Below, piece after piece: positions 27,465-36,621 of a stretch of 64,000 nucleotides of DNA. The DNA is from Clostridium sp. Marseille-P299 (GTDB taxonomy: Bacteria > Bacillota > Clostridia > Lachnospirales > Lachnospiraceae). Numbering within the stretch: the first letter of the stretch is position 1; every line of letters begins with the position of its first letter. The translations under genes were made by a program, and so were the position numbers. The stretch lies in assembly GCF_900078195.1 (NCBI RefSeq), contig NZ_FJVE01000007.1, positions 1-64,000 of the forward strand. Direction: 5' to 3'. The notes beneath the pieces were generated by a model. That model saw only the letters and a program-made list of their open reading frames with translations. It was not told the DNA's origin and ran no database searches.

Positions 27465-28667
27465 ATGAAATATATAGTAGTTCTTGGCGATGGTATGGCG
27501 GATGAGCCAATTGATAGCCTTGGGGGAAAGACACCGCTTGAGTATGCAAATACTCCTGCAATGGATGAATTAGCTAGTAAATCTGAGATCGGTATGGCAT
27601 ATACCATACCAGAGGGAATGAAACCAGGTAGTGATACAGCAAACCTTGCAGTTCTTGGATATAATCCACGTATATACTATACTGGTAGATCTCCACTAGA
27701 AGCATTAAGTATTGGTGTACCATTAAAAGATACGGACATTGCAATTCGTTGTAACTTAGTAACAGTATCTGATGATTCTTTGCCTTATGAAGAAAAGACA
27801 ATCATCGATCATAGCTCAAGTGAGATTTCAACGGAAGATGCAGCAATTTTAATAGAAGCAGTGAAAAAAGAGTTACAAACAGAAGTATTCAAATACTTCG
27901 TTGGAACAAGCTACCGTCATTTATTAATTTGGGATCGAGGAGAGGTTGTGGAATTAACACCACCTCATGATATCTTAGGTCAATGTATTAATGAACATTT
28001 GCCGCAGCAAGCAGCATTAAAAGAAATGATGTTAAAGAGCTACGACATATTAAATAATCATCCACTTAATGTAGAAAGAGCGAAGAAAGGCTTAAATAAG
28101 GCGAACTCCATTTGGTTTTGGGGAGCTGGAACAAGACCAAGCTTAACTTCTTTTACCAAAAAGACAGGGCTTTCTGGAGCAATGATATCTGCAGTAGATT
28201 TATTAAAAGGCATTGCAGTTGGAGCTTCTATGAAGGTAATTGAGGTAGAAGGGGCAGATGGTACATTACATACCAATTATCAGGGGAAAGCGATGGCTGC
28301 TGTTAAGACTCTCTTAGAAGATGGTAGTGATTTTGTTTATGTTCATGTGGAAGCACCAGATGAAATGGGGCATCAGGGAAGCATACCAAATAAAATAGAG
28401 GCAATTGAGTCACTTGACCATAAAGTAATTTCAGTCATCAAAGATAAAATGGATGAATCGGGTGTGGATTATCGAATGCTTATTATGCCAGACCATCCAA
28501 CTCCAATTCGTTTAAGAACACATACATCAAATCCTGTGCCTTATTTATTATACGATAGTACAAAGGAAGGTAACTACACTCACCATTATAACGAAAAAGA
28601 AGCAGAAATGAGTGGAAATGTTACAAAAGACGGATATCTGATGATAAGTAAGTTATTTCAACAATAA
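27465..28667 (+). CDS. ApgM-family (archaeal-type) phosphoglycerate mutase, possible alternative homoserine kinase
   Basis: The alkaline phosphatase superfamily protein begins MKYIVVLGDGMADEPI and keeps the family motifs SDTANLAVLGYNP (metal/phosphoserine region), HVEAPDEMGHQG and MPDHPTPI. The ATG at 27465 is used; an ATG six bases earlier is equally possible behind AAAGGA. Family members of this COG3635 type are annotated as cofactor-independent phosphoglycerate mutases, but those beside hom and lysC have been proposed as non-orthologous homoserine kinases. Here it lies between hom and lysC with no thrB visible, so homoserine kinase is the favoured reading; the evidence is contextual. Confidence 0.85.
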   Translation: MKYIVVLGDGMADEPIDSLGGKTPLEYANTPAMDELASKSEIGMAYTIPEGMKPGSDTANLAVLGYNPRIYYTGRSPLEALSIGVPLKDTDIAIRCNLVTVSDDSLPYEEKTIIDHSSSEISTEDAAILIEAVKKELQTEVFKYFVGTSYRHLLIWDRGEVVELTPPHDILGQCINEHLPQQAALKEMMLKSYDILNNHPLNVERAKKGLNKANSIWFWGAGTRPSLTSFTKKTGLSGAMISAVDLLKGIAVGASMKVIEVEGADGTLHTNYQGKAMAAVKTLLEDGSDFVYVHVEAPDEMGHQGSIPNKIEAIESLDHKVISVIKDKMDESGVDYRMLIMPDHPTPIRLRTHTSNPVPYLLYDSTKEGNYTHHYNEKEAEMSGNVTKDGYLMISKLFQQ

Positions 28668-28812
28668 TTAAAGATACAAAAAATAAAGAATCATTTATTC
28701 AACTTAAAATTATTATATGGATATATTCTTTTCAACCTAATTATTTCATGCATATAATAAATAGAAAAGAATTGTGTCTAAATTAATAATATATTCGATT
28801 TAGGAGGCAGCT

Positions 28813-30027
28813 ATGCTTATAGTAAAAAAATTCGGCGGTACTTCCGTCGCAAATAAAGAGAGAATTTTCAATGTTGCCAGAAGATGTATAGAGGATTATA
28901 AAAAGGGAAATGACGTTGTAGTTGTTTTATCTGCTATGGGTAAGCAAACAGATGAGTTATTAGCCCAAGCAAAGGACATTAATCCAAATCCACCGAAAAG
29001 GGAAATGGATATGTTATTAACGATTGGTGAGCAAACTTCTGTTGCTTTAATGGCAATGGCGATGGATTCTCTTGGGGTACCTGCAGTATCTTTAAACGCA
29101 TTTCAGGTTGCAATGCATACAACAAGTGCTTATGGTAATTCAAGAATAAAAAGAATTGATACAGAGCGTATTAGAAATGAATTAGACAGTAGAAAAATTG
29201 TAATTGTTACTGGATTCCAAGGCATTGATAAAGCGGATAATTATACAACACTTGGAAGAGGTGGCTCGGATACAACTGCGGTTGCGTTAGCAGCATCTTT
29301 AAAAGCAGACTCTTGCGAAATATATACAGATGTAGATGGTGTATACACAGCAGATCCTAGATATGTTAAAAATGCTAGAAAACTCGATGAAATCACTTAT
29401 GATGAAATGTTAGATTTAGCTTCCCTTGGAGCAGGTGTACTTCATAATCGCTCTGTAGAGATGGCAAAAAAATATGGAGTTCAATTAGTAGTGCGATCAA
29501 GTTTAAATTCATCGGAAGGTACAGTTGTTAAGGAGGAAGTAAAAATGGAAAAAATGCTCGTTAGTGGTGTAGCAAGTGATAAGAATACAGCTCGTATTGC
29601 TGTTATTGGTCTTGAGGATCAACCGGGGGTAGCGTTTAAATTATTTAATCATTTAGCAAGACATAATATTAATGTTGATATTATTTTACAATCCGTAGGA
29701 CGTGAAGGAACGAAAGACATCAGCTTTACTGTAGCACAAGACAGTGTGGATGAGGCAGTTGAAATATTAGAAAGACATAGAGCAACAAGCTTAAAGTGTG
29801 AAAAAATCGATGTAGAAAAGAATGTTGCAAAGGTATCTGTTGTAGGTGCAGGTATGATGACTAATCCTGGAGTTGCTGCTAAGATGTTTGAAGCACTCTA
29901 TGATATCGGAGTAAATATTAAAATGATCTCTACTTCTGAAATTCGTGTAACTGTGCTTATTGATGAAGCATTTACTGAAAAAGCAATGAATGCAGTACAT
30001 GAAAAATTCTGCTTAGGCGACATTTAA
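28813..30027 (+). CDS. lysC: Aspartate kinase
   Basis: It phosphorylates aspartate, the first step to lysine, threonine and methionine. The 404-residue protein starts with the KFGGTSVAN motif, has TGFQGID, TLGRGGSDTTAVALAASL and TDVDGVYTADPR, then two ACT domains (about 265-330 and 340-400; VEDQPGVAFKLF-like and GAGMMTNPGVAAKMFEAL). This is the single-polypeptide monofunctional class with feedback inhibition. TAGGAGG precedes the ATG. A 145-base gap separates it from the previous gene; no lysine riboswitch was recognised in it. Confidence 0.96.
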   Translation: MLIVKKFGGTSVANKERIFNVARRCIEDYKKGNDVVVVLSAMGKQTDELLAQAKDINPNPPKREMDMLLTIGEQTSVALMAMAMDSLGVPAVSLNAFQVAMHTTSAYGNSRIKRIDTERIRNELDSRKIVIVTGFQGIDKADNYTTLGRGGSDTTAVALAASLKADSCEIYTDVDGVYTADPRYVKNARKLDEITYDEMLDLASLGAGVLHNRSVEMAKKYGVQLVVRSSLNSSEGTVVKEEVKMEKMLVSGVASDKNTARIAVIGLEDQPGVAFKLFNHLARHNINVDIILQSVGREGTKDISFTVAQDSVDEAVEILERHRATSLKCEKIDVEKNVAKVSVVGAGMMTNPGVAAKMFEALYDIGVNIKMISTSEIRVTVLIDEAFTEKAMNAVHEKFCLGDI

Positions 30028-30049
30028 TAAATATAAATACTTATATAAT

Positions 30050-30143
30050 AACTGTTATATAATAACGGACGGTTTATTTTACTATCTATCGTTAATTGAG
30101 ATGATTGTAAGTATAAAGGCTGTTATTATGTAACAGTTTTTTT
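30050..30143 (+). terminator. Long-loop terminator after lysC
   Basis: AACTGTTATATAATAAC (30050-30066) pairs with GTTATTATGTAACAGTT (30122-30138) with one G-U pair, followed by TTTTT. The 55-base loop is unusually large. The leader of another structure inside the loop was not resolved. Confidence 0.7.
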
Positions 30144-30447
30144 ATGATAGGAGTTAAGACCTTTCATTTAAAATCGCTACGTTAAGGATGCGTACTTGCT
30201 TAATGTGAAATATGTCGCTGAAACGACTGCGCTTGTCAGTCTAAATAACGACGAGAATGCGGGGAGCACATTTTTTGTTCTTTATAGGAACTAAGAGGAT
30301 TTAAATTTATCCTATATCTTGCTATCGCCTACATAGCCAAATATATGTAATATATGGGAATATTTATATTGGATTGACTCTTTAGTTATGATATAATGGT
30401 TAAAAATGTATACTTGTATCATAAAATGTGAGAAAAGGGGTTATAGC
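30144..30447 (+). other. Gene-free region before the membrane foldase gene
   Basis: There is no plausible gene. The part around 30175-30270 is somewhat richer in G+C than its surroundings (several GCG, CGAC and GACG words) and has no obvious hairpin or frame; it could be a decayed gene or RNA. Near the end, TTGGAT (30369) and TATAAT (30392) 17 bases apart form a moderate promoter for the next gene. Confidence 0.4.
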
Positions 30448-32106
30448 ATGAGTGACTTTAAGGATGATGAACTAAAAGAAATAGATACTGCTGATAAAGG
30501 CTTTGAGGTAGATGAAATTTTTGCTACAGACAGCGAAGGAAAATCTAGCGAAGAGTTAAATAATGAAGGATTGAACGAAGAGTTACAGAACGGTGTAGCA
30601 AACGAAGAGTTATATAATGGCGTATCGAATGAAGGATTACATAATGACGTATCGAATGAAGGAATACATAACGACGTAGCAAACGAAGAGTTACTTAACA
30701 GCGCGGCAAATAAAGTGTTAGATAGTAACGTAACGAATGAAGAACTTAATAATGACCCAACAATTGAAGATTTTAAGGAAGAGGATACAAGCATTCAAAA
30801 AGAAGCAAAAGAGATAGAAGATACAAGTAATCAAAAAGAATCAGATGAGAAAGATTTTTATGATGGAAGAAAATATCATCCACTCATGGAACCAGAGAAA
30901 GGAAATACAAAAAAGGGGTTATTTATTATTACGGCAGTCACTGCTTTTGCATTATTGGTTTTATGCATTACTTTAATCGTAATTCGAGAACGAGATTCAA
31001 AAGTCGATGGAACAGTCGTTAAAAATGTAAGCAGTAATAATGCTGATGATGCATTAAAGACAGATGAGTTAGATTCTGGTTTAGATAATGATGGTTCAAG
31101 TAACAACGCAACAAATAATGAAGTAACAAATAATGAGGTAGTAACTTATCCACCATGTGAGGTTACCCTTGGAGAATATTTGGGAATTTCCGTTACGGCT
31201 CAAAAAGTAGAAGTGACAGATGAAGAAATACAAGCAGAACTTAGTTATCTAGTTAGTGAGAACCCTGTCTTAACGGATGTTTTGGATCGCATCGAGGTAC
31301 AATCGGGGGATATCGCTACGATTGATTACGTTGGAACAGTGGACGGTGTTGAGTTTGATGGTGGTAGTTATACTGGATATCCTCTAGAGATTGGAGCAGG
31401 TAATTTTATTGAGGGATTTGAAGAGCAAATTATTGGGCATAAGGTTGGTGAAAATTTTGATATTAATGTAACCTTTCCTGATGATTATTCCGCTGATATG
31501 GCTGGTAAAGAGGCTGTGTTTAACATTACAATACAAGGTATCGGATTTTATGCTGAGGCTGAAGTAAATGATGAATTTATTGCTGCTAATACTGAGTATC
31601 AGACTCTTGAAGAGTACAAAAAGGGAACATATGAAAACTTGTTAGAGAGTGCAAAACAAGCAGCAGATTCAAAGAAAGAATCAGATATTATAAATACAGC
31701 ACTAAACAATGCTTCATTTAGCAATATAACTACAGAAGAGGTTGAAGCAAAAAAAGACGAGATGATCTCAGAATATGAAACTTATGCAGGATATTATGGG
31801 ATAGACTTAGCTACGTTTGCTAGTTATTATTTTGGCATGGATGAGGCTACCTTTTACGAGGAAATGGCAAAAGCAGCAGAATTGCAAGTTAAAACAAATT
31901 ATTTTTTAAAGAAGGTTATTGAGGTAGAGGGAATTGTTTTAACAGAAGTAGAATACACAGAGGGCTTAGAAAAATATGCAGAACTGAATGGATTTGGTAC
32001 AAAAGAGGAGTTTGAAAGTTATTTTGGGCAAGAAGTCATTGAAGATTTTCTATTAACCAATAAAGCATATGAGCTTATTATAAATTCTGCAAAAGTAATA
32101 GAGTAA
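30448..32106 (+). CDS. Membrane-anchored trigger-factor-like peptidyl-prolyl isomerase
   Basis: From the ATG at 30448 (AAAAGGGG upstream) the protein is 552 residues. Residues 1-150 are very acidic and contain seven 9-residue repeats. A single membrane helix (GLFIITAVTAFALLVLCITLIVI) lies near 160-182. After an Asn/Ser linker, residues about 240-360 form the FKBP-type domain of trigger factor (SGDIATIDYVGTVDGVEFDG; FIEGFEEQIIGHKVGE). The helical trigger-factor C-domain follows to the end. The orientation puts the foldase outside and the repeats inside. It is a probable extracytoplasmic folding helper, in the role PrsA has in bacilli. Cytosolic trigger factor lacks the helix and the acidic arm. 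Confidence 0.85.
   Translation: MSDFKDDELKEIDTADKGFEVDEIFATDSEGKSSEELNNEGLNEELQNGVANEELYNGVSNEGLHNDVSNEGIHNDVANEELLNSAANKVLDSNVTNEELNNDPTIEDFKEEDTSIQKEAKEIEDTSNQKESDEKDFYDGRKYHPLMEPEKGNTKKGLFIITAVTAFALLVLCITLIVIRERDSKVDGTVVKNVSSNNADDALKTDELDSGLDNDGSSNNATNNEVTNNEVVTYPPCEVTLGEYLGISVTAQKVEVTDEEIQAELSYLVSENPVLTDVLDRIEVQSGDIATIDYVGTVDGVEFDGGSYTGYPLEIGAGNFIEGFEEQIIGHKVGENFDINVTFPDDYSADMAGKEAVFNITIQGIGFYAEAEVNDEFIAANTEYQTLEEYKKGTYENLLESAKQAADSKKESDIINTALNNASFSNITTEEVEAKKDEMISEYETYAGYYGIDLATFASYYFGMDEATFYEEMAKAAELQVKTNYFLKKVIEVEGIVLTEVEYTEGLEKYAELNGFGTKEEFESYFGQEVIEDFLLTNKAYELIINSAKVIE
30574..30762 (+). repeat. Seven 27-bp repeats encoding an acidic nonapeptide
   Basis: Seven consecutive units follow N-E-E/G-L-x-N-x-V/A-A/S/T (for example NEELYNGVS, NEGLHNDVS, NEGIHNDVA). 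They lie in the predicted cytoplasmic arm of the foldase, ahead of its membrane helix. Confidence 0.9.
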
Positions 32107-32125
32107 TATAGTGTTAAATGAATTA

Positions 32126-32166
32126 ATAAAAGAGGTTGACGATAAAATGTCAGCCTCTTTTATTAA
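32126..32166 (+). terminator. Terminator after the foldase gene
   Basis: AAAAGAGG-T-TGAC pairs with GTCA-G-CCTCTTTT around a short A-rich loop and runs into TATTAATTTA. Confidence 0.85.
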
Positions 32167-32212
32167 TTTATAGCAGATTTTAGAATAAGAAGAATCTCTT
32201 TTATTGGATTAC

Positions 32213-32240
32213 TTGACAAATATATTTTAAGTAGTATATT
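32213..32240 (+). promoter_or_regulatory. Promoter of prfC
   Basis: A consensus TTGACA (32213-32218) and TATATT (32235-32240) are separated by 16 bases. The leader to the GTG start is about 115 bases. Confidence 0.7.
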
Positions 32241-32273
32241 ATAAAATAGTTTAAATATGGAATGCTAAAAGTA

Positions 32274-32328
32274 AGAATGTGTAATCCTATCACTGTAACT
32301 TGCTTATTATGATTGGGTTGCACATTCT
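32274..32328 (+). promoter_or_regulatory. Stable hairpin in the prfC leader
   Basis: AGAATGTGTAATCC pairs with GGGTTGCACATTCT (14 bp with two G-U pairs) around a loop of about 27 bases. No U tract follows, so it is not a simple terminator. It ends some 20 bases before the GGAGGAAG ribosome binding site. Confidence 0.6.
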
Positions 32329-32362
32329 CCTTGTGTAGATTAATAGATTTGGAGGAAGTCTT

Positions 32363-33952
32363 GTGACAGATTTTACGAAGGAAATAAAAAGAAGAAGAAC
32401 CTTTGCTATTATTTCTCACCCTGATGCCGGTAAAACGACATTAACAGAGAAATTATTACTCTATGGTGGAGCTATCAATTTAGCTGGTTCTGTAAAAGGA
32501 AAAAAGACTGCAAAACACGCAGTATCAGACTGGATGGAGATAGAGAAGCAACGTGGTATATCTGTTACGTCGTCCGTTATGCAGTTTAACTATGATGATT
32601 ATTGTATTAATATACTTGATACACCAGGGCATCAGGACTTCTCAGAAGATACTTATAGAACGCTTATGGCAGCAGACTCTGCAGTCATGGTTATTGATGC
32701 CTCTAAGGGTGTAGAAAATCAAACAAAGAAGTTATTCAAAGTATGTGTAATGCGTCATATTCCTATTTTTACATTCATCAATAAGATGGATCGTGAAGCA
32801 AGGGATACCTTTGAATTATTAGATGAAATAGAAACAGTACTTGGAATTCGTACATGTCCAGTTAACTGGCCAATCGGTTCAGGTAAGAATTTTAAAGGTG
32901 TGTATGATAGAAATACAGAGACAATTACACGCTTTATTGCTGCTAATAATGGCCAAAAAGAAGTAGAGGCTATGGAAGCAAAGATTGGTGATTCTTCTTT
33001 AGATGATTTGATTGGAAAAGAATATCACGATATCTTATCAGAGGAAATAGAATTATTAGATGGAGCAAGCAGTGAATTTGATCTTGAAAGCGTTCGTGCA
33101 GGTGAGCTAAGTCCAGTGTTTTTTGGCTCTGCATTAACAAATTTTGGTGTTGAGACATTTTTAAGACACTTCTTAGAGATGACCACATCACCACTTCCAA
33201 GAAAATCTAACATTGGTATTATTGATCCTTTAAAAAATGATTTTTCTGCATTTGTATTTAAAATACAGGCAAATATGAATAAAGCACATAGAGATAGAAT
33301 TGCCTTCATGCGTATTTGTTCCGGTAAATTTGATGCAGAAGAAGAAGTTTTTCATGTACAAGGAAATAAAAAGTTACGTCTTTCTCAGCCACAGCAATTA
33401 ATGGCTCAAGAACGTAAGATATTAGATGAGGCATATGCTGGTGATATTATTGGTGTATTTGACCCAGGTATCTTTTCTATTGGTGATACTATTTGTTCGC
33501 CAAATCAAAAGTTTGAGTATGAAGGAATTCCAACATTTGCACCAGAACATTTTGCAAAACTTAGACAAGTAGATACAATGAAAAGAAAGCAATTTATTAA
33601 AGGTGTAACTCAGATTGCTCAAGAAGGTGCGATACAGATTTTCCAGGAATTTAATACTGGAATGGAAGAAATTATCGTTGGTGTAGTTGGTGTACTTCAG
33701 TTTGATGTTTTAAAATTCCGTTTAGAGTCTGAGTATGGTGTAGAAGTTCGTTTAGAACCATTGCCATTTGAGCATATTCGTTGGATTGAGAATGATGATA
33801 TTGATGTCGCTAGTTTAAGCGTAACATCAGATACGAAGAAAGTTAAAGATATGAGAGATAATCCACTCTTATTATTTGTACATGCATGGAGTATTCAGAC
33901 GGTTCTTGATCGTAATAAAGGCTTAGAACTATCTGAATTTGGTAGAGAATAA
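32363..33952 (+). CDS. prfC: Peptide chain release factor 3
   Basis: RF3 is a translational GTPase that recycles RF1/RF2 from the ribosome. The 529-residue protein has G1 SHPDAGKTTLTEKLL, the RGISVTSSVMQF switch I, G3 DTPGHQDFSEDTYR (typical of RF3) and G4 FINKMDR, and is full length. The start is GTG at 32363 with GGAGGAAG seven bases upstream. It is monocistronic with its own promoter, structured leader and terminator. Confidence 0.96.
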   Translation: MTDFTKEIKRRRTFAIISHPDAGKTTLTEKLLLYGGAINLAGSVKGKKTAKHAVSDWMEIEKQRGISVTSSVMQFNYDDYCINILDTPGHQDFSEDTYRTLMAADSAVMVIDASKGVENQTKKLFKVCVMRHIPIFTFINKMDREARDTFELLDEIETVLGIRTCPVNWPIGSGKNFKGVYDRNTETITRFIAANNGQKEVEAMEAKIGDSSLDDLIGKEYHDILSEEIELLDGASSEFDLESVRAGELSPVFFGSALTNFGVETFLRHFLEMTTSPLPRKSNIGIIDPLKNDFSAFVFKIQANMNKAHRDRIAFMRICSGKFDAEEEVFHVQGNKKLRLSQPQQLMAQERKILDEAYAGDIIGVFDPGIFSIGDTICSPNQKFEYEGIPTFAPEHFAKLRQVDTMKRKQFIKGVTQIAQEGAIQIFQEFNTGMEEIIVGVVGVLQFDVLKFRLESEYGVEVRLEPLPFEHIRWIENDDIDVASLSVTSDTKKVKDMRDNPLLLFVHAWSIQTVLDRNKGLELSEFGRE

Positions 33953-34000
33953 GAATTAGTCAAGAATAAGAATTGGTTAAGAATAAGAATTAGTTAAGAC
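33950..34000 (+). repeat. Three 17-bp tandem repeats after prfC
   Basis: Three units of the form TAAGAATT-A/G-GT-C/T-AAGA-A/C occur head to tail, the first starting at the prfC stop codon. They supply a stop in every pass, which may act as back-up stops. No function is known. Confidence 0.7.
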
Positions 34001-34032
34001 TAAATATAAGTAAAAAATAAGTATAAAAAAAA

Positions 34033-34095
34033 TAAGTTTCAATATTAAGTCATTATAGGTTTAAGTATCTAGAATGCTTGGTATTGAAACTTTTT
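34033..34095 (+). terminator. Terminator of prfC
   Basis: AAGTTTCAATATTAAG pairs with CTTGGTATTGAAACTT (two G-U pairs) and is followed by TTTAATTT. The rest of the gap to 34271 shows no gene. Confidence 0.75.
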
Positions 34096-34271
34096 AATTT
34101 ATAGACCTCTCTTTCATAGAAAATCTAGCTATCAAAAAGTATGGAACTTATTGTGTTGTGCAGTCGTCTAATCGATGAAGAATAAATTGCACTTACGAAT
34201 TTAGTCAGTTATACTATAAGGTAGATTGTAGAAGCGGGAAACCTACAAAATACGTTATAGGGGGTAAAGGA

Positions 34272-34814
34272 ATGCATACGATGGATCAAGATGAAGAACA
34301 TATGAGTGCAAAAAAGCAAGACTATGATCTAGAAACTTTAATGCGTGAACATGGAAATTATGTTCTTCGTACTGCGTATTTATATGTTAAGGATATTCAT
34401 ACAGCAGAGGATATTTTTCAAGAGGTATTTATTAAAGTAAATAATAACTTACATACATTTAAAGAACTTAGCAGTGTTAAGACCTGGATTATTCGAATTA
34501 CAATTAACACTTGTAAGGATTATTTAAAAAGTGCTTATCATAGCAAAGTGGTACCGATGATGGATTTCGTTGAAGATGCAATTATCTCTGAGAATGATTT
34601 TGAAGAGGTTGAGGTAAAAGAGACCAATGCTTCAATAAAAGAGGCTGTAATGGCCCTTCCAGCGCATTATAGGGATGTTGTATTATGTGTCTATATGAAT
34701 GAGATGAGTATAGAGGATACTTCACAGAGTTTAGGAATACCAATAGGGACCGTAAAAAGTCGTCTAGCACGTGCAAAAGATAAATTGAAAGAGTTGTTAG
34801 AAAGGAGGTTGTAA
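34272..34814 (+). CDS. ECF-type RNA polymerase sigma factor
   Basis: The 180-residue protein has sigma region 2 (YVLRTAYLYVKDIHTAEDIFQEVFIKV) and region 4 (ALPAHYRDVVLCVYMNEMSIEDTSQSLGIPIGTVKSRLARA) with no region 1 or 3, the ECF layout. GGGGGT lies about eight bases before the ATG. It is translationally close to a membrane protein that is its likely anti-sigma factor (one base apart). The family is usually released by envelope stress and autoregulated; no promoter motif was assigned. Confidence 0.92.
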   Translation: MHTMDQDEEHMSAKKQDYDLETLMREHGNYVLRTAYLYVKDIHTAEDIFQEVFIKVNNNLHTFKELSSVKTWIIRITINTCKDYLKSAYHSKVVPMMDFVEDAIISENDFEEVEVKETNASIKEAVMALPAHYRDVVLCVYMNEMSIEDTSQSLGIPIGTVKSRLARAKDKLKELLERRL

Positions 34815-34815
34815 C

Positions 34816-35874
34816 ATGTTCTTTGAACCAGATGAATTTGATGAAAAACTGTTAGAAAATTTGAAGAATGAATTAGAGAATATATCTGTTACCGAGGACT
34901 TGATTCAAAGAACATTAGCAGCCGCAAAGGAATCAAGCAATATCGAGAATGAAAGCATTCATTCTAAGAAAAACATTAGATATAAGAAAAAGAATAACTT
35001 GAGAGATAAAAAGTCAAATAAAAAGAATTGGATTCGTAGTATTGCTTGTATTGCAGCATGCATTTTATTTATTTTAGTTGTGAATAATAAGAATCTGCCA
35101 TTTCACTTCTATTCAATGAAAAAAGCAGATACTAGCTCTGGGGCTGCAGAACAAAAAAGCGTCCTTACAGCTGAAAATATAAGTGATGGGAATGAGTCGG
35201 ATAAGATAGTACTTAATGATACGGAATCAGCCAAGGATGCATTATCTGGGTCATCCTCAAATAATGAAGAAGGTATTCCTGAGACTACTTTTGGTAGTAT
35301 TTCTGATGAAGCAAGTGATGATCAAGCAACAACTAGTAATGAGGATGCGAATCAATTAACACCAAATGAAAACTTACAAAGTGATAGCGTAACCAAGTAT
35401 TCTTTTAGTGAGCCTAGTAATGAAGCAGCAGACCAAGAAAAGAATGGCACGAATGACATGAATGACATGAATGATATGAATGACATGAAGGTGGGTACTA
35501 CAAATAGAGATATTTCCCAAAAGAATAGCTTAGTATTGAATGATATTATTTTAAAGGAACAAGAAAAGGACTTAGGGAAAACTGATATCACATATATTAC
35601 ATTAAGTGATCAGGTAAAAGAAGAAAAACAGAAAATATTAGATTTAAAAGAGCAAATAGAGATGCTTACACTAGATCACGAAGATAATAGTTTAAATGAT
35701 AAATGGGACTATAAAGTCTTTACCCAGAGCAATGAAGTTGCTACAATTGATACGTATTTTATAAGTAGAGAGGGAGAGTTAAAAGTCTGTATCTATGATG
35801 TGAATGGTTTAGTGAGTGAAATCAACTATAAGTTAGAAAATATAGATAGTATAATAAAAATCTTAGAGAATTAG
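34816..35874 (+). CDS. Membrane-anchored anti-sigma factor candidate
   Basis: The 352-residue protein has about 70 basic/acidic cytoplasmic residues at the N-terminus (EKLLENLKNELENISVTEDLIQRTLAAA), one membrane helix (SIACIAACILFILVV, about 74-90), then a long Ser/Asn/Glu-rich external region and a C-terminal domain (about 255-350). Four N-D-M triplets (a 9-base tandem repeat at about 35453-35488) sit in the external linker. AAAGGAGGT precedes the ATG, and the start is one base after the sigma gene ends. The topology and position fit an anti-sigma factor, but no zinc-binding ZAS motif (H-x3-C-x2-C) is present, so the identification rests on context. Confidence 0.75.
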   Translation: MFFEPDEFDEKLLENLKNELENISVTEDLIQRTLAAAKESSNIENESIHSKKNIRYKKKNNLRDKKSNKKNWIRSIACIAACILFILVVNNKNLPFHFYSMKKADTSSGAAEQKSVLTAENISDGNESDKIVLNDTESAKDALSGSSSNNEEGIPETTFGSISDEASDDQATTSNEDANQLTPNENLQSDSVTKYSFSEPSNEAADQEKNGTNDMNDMNDMNDMKVGTTNRDISQKNSLVLNDIILKEQEKDLGKTDITYITLSDQVKEEKQKILDLKEQIEMLTLDHEDNSLNDKWDYKVFTQSNEVATIDTYFISREGELKVCIYDVNGLVSEINYKLENIDSIIKILEN

Positions 35875-35906
35875 ATAAAATGATTTGATATTATGATCAA
35901 ATAACA

Positions 35907-35943
35907 AAAAAGAGGCAATCGCATATGCGATTACCTCTTTTAT
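35907..35943. terminator. Bidirectional terminator
   Basis: AAAAGAGG-C-AATCGCAT pairs with ATGCGATT-A-CCTCTTTT, flanked by A and T tracts, between the anti-sigma gene and the convergent 35958-36311 gene. Confidence 0.9.
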
Positions 35944-35957
35944 ATTAAACGAATTAT

Positions 35958-36311
35958 CTATTCAGATTTTTCTTCAAAATTCTCATCATCCGATGGATTT
36001 TGTGCGTTTTCTTCTGAATCTTCTTCTATTTCTGATTCTTCTTGTTCTTGATCTTCTTGTTCTTCATTAGAATCTTGTTTTTGATCTTGGTTAGAATCTA
36101 GTTCTGAAGTAATATGAATGGATACATATTCTCTGCCTTCTTTCATTGGAGCGATATCGTCCTCTGTTTCATACTCATCATACTCGTCATCTAAATCGTC
36201 AAAATCTTCATTTGATTCTTTAAAAACATATTTTTTGCAGAAATAGTAAACACCACAAGCAGCAGTAGCAAGTGATAAAGTACCTATTAAGAATTTACAG
36301 AATTTCTTCAT
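35958..36311 (-). CDS. Small acidic single-pass membrane protein
   Basis: Read from the ATG at 36311 (AAAGGAG eight bases upstream), the 117-residue protein has a short basic start, one hydrophobic helix (FLIGTLSLATAACGVYYF) and a tail dominated by Glu, Asp, Gln and Asn. The tail is low complexity (EEQEDQEQEESEIEED) and gives no clue to function. It stands alone between the anti-sigma factor gene and a divergent CDF transporter. Confidence 0.7.
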   Translation of the reverse strand: MKKFCKFLIGTLSLATAACGVYYFCKKYVFKESNEDFDDLDDEYDEYETEDDIAPMKEGREYVSIHITSELDSNQDQKQDSNEEQEDQEQEESEIEEDSEENAQNPSDDENFEEKSE

Positions 36312-36621
36312 TGTAAAACTCCTTTCGTCATTCAACAGTCAGTATATGCCAACGCATACGCTTTTTATTCATTATAATGCTCTTTGGTAAAAAAAGAAAG
36401 TAAAACTTCTATAAAATCATAATAATTCCTAGTTTATAATTTAAAGTAGTATTGAAATTTCCGTTTTATTTTAAAAGACTAGGAATATATTTAATAAAAA
36501 AGGGGTTAATATTTTAAATGTTTCACATGATAAGGATTAATAAATTAATAAAATGAAATACAGTATATATAAAAGTATATTTATGTTATAATAAAATATA
36601 CGCATTTTATAATAAGAAATC
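36312..36621 (+). other. Divergent intergenic region
   Basis: There is no gene. A TATAAT at 36587-36592 lies about 30-40 bases before the CDF gene start, but no convincing -35 element accompanies it. Confidence 0.4.

Noticed and set aside
28668-28812. Possible lysine riboswitch upstream of lysC
   Set aside because: The gap is only 145 bases, too short for the ~170-base lysine aptamer plus platform, and no conserved core was recognised.
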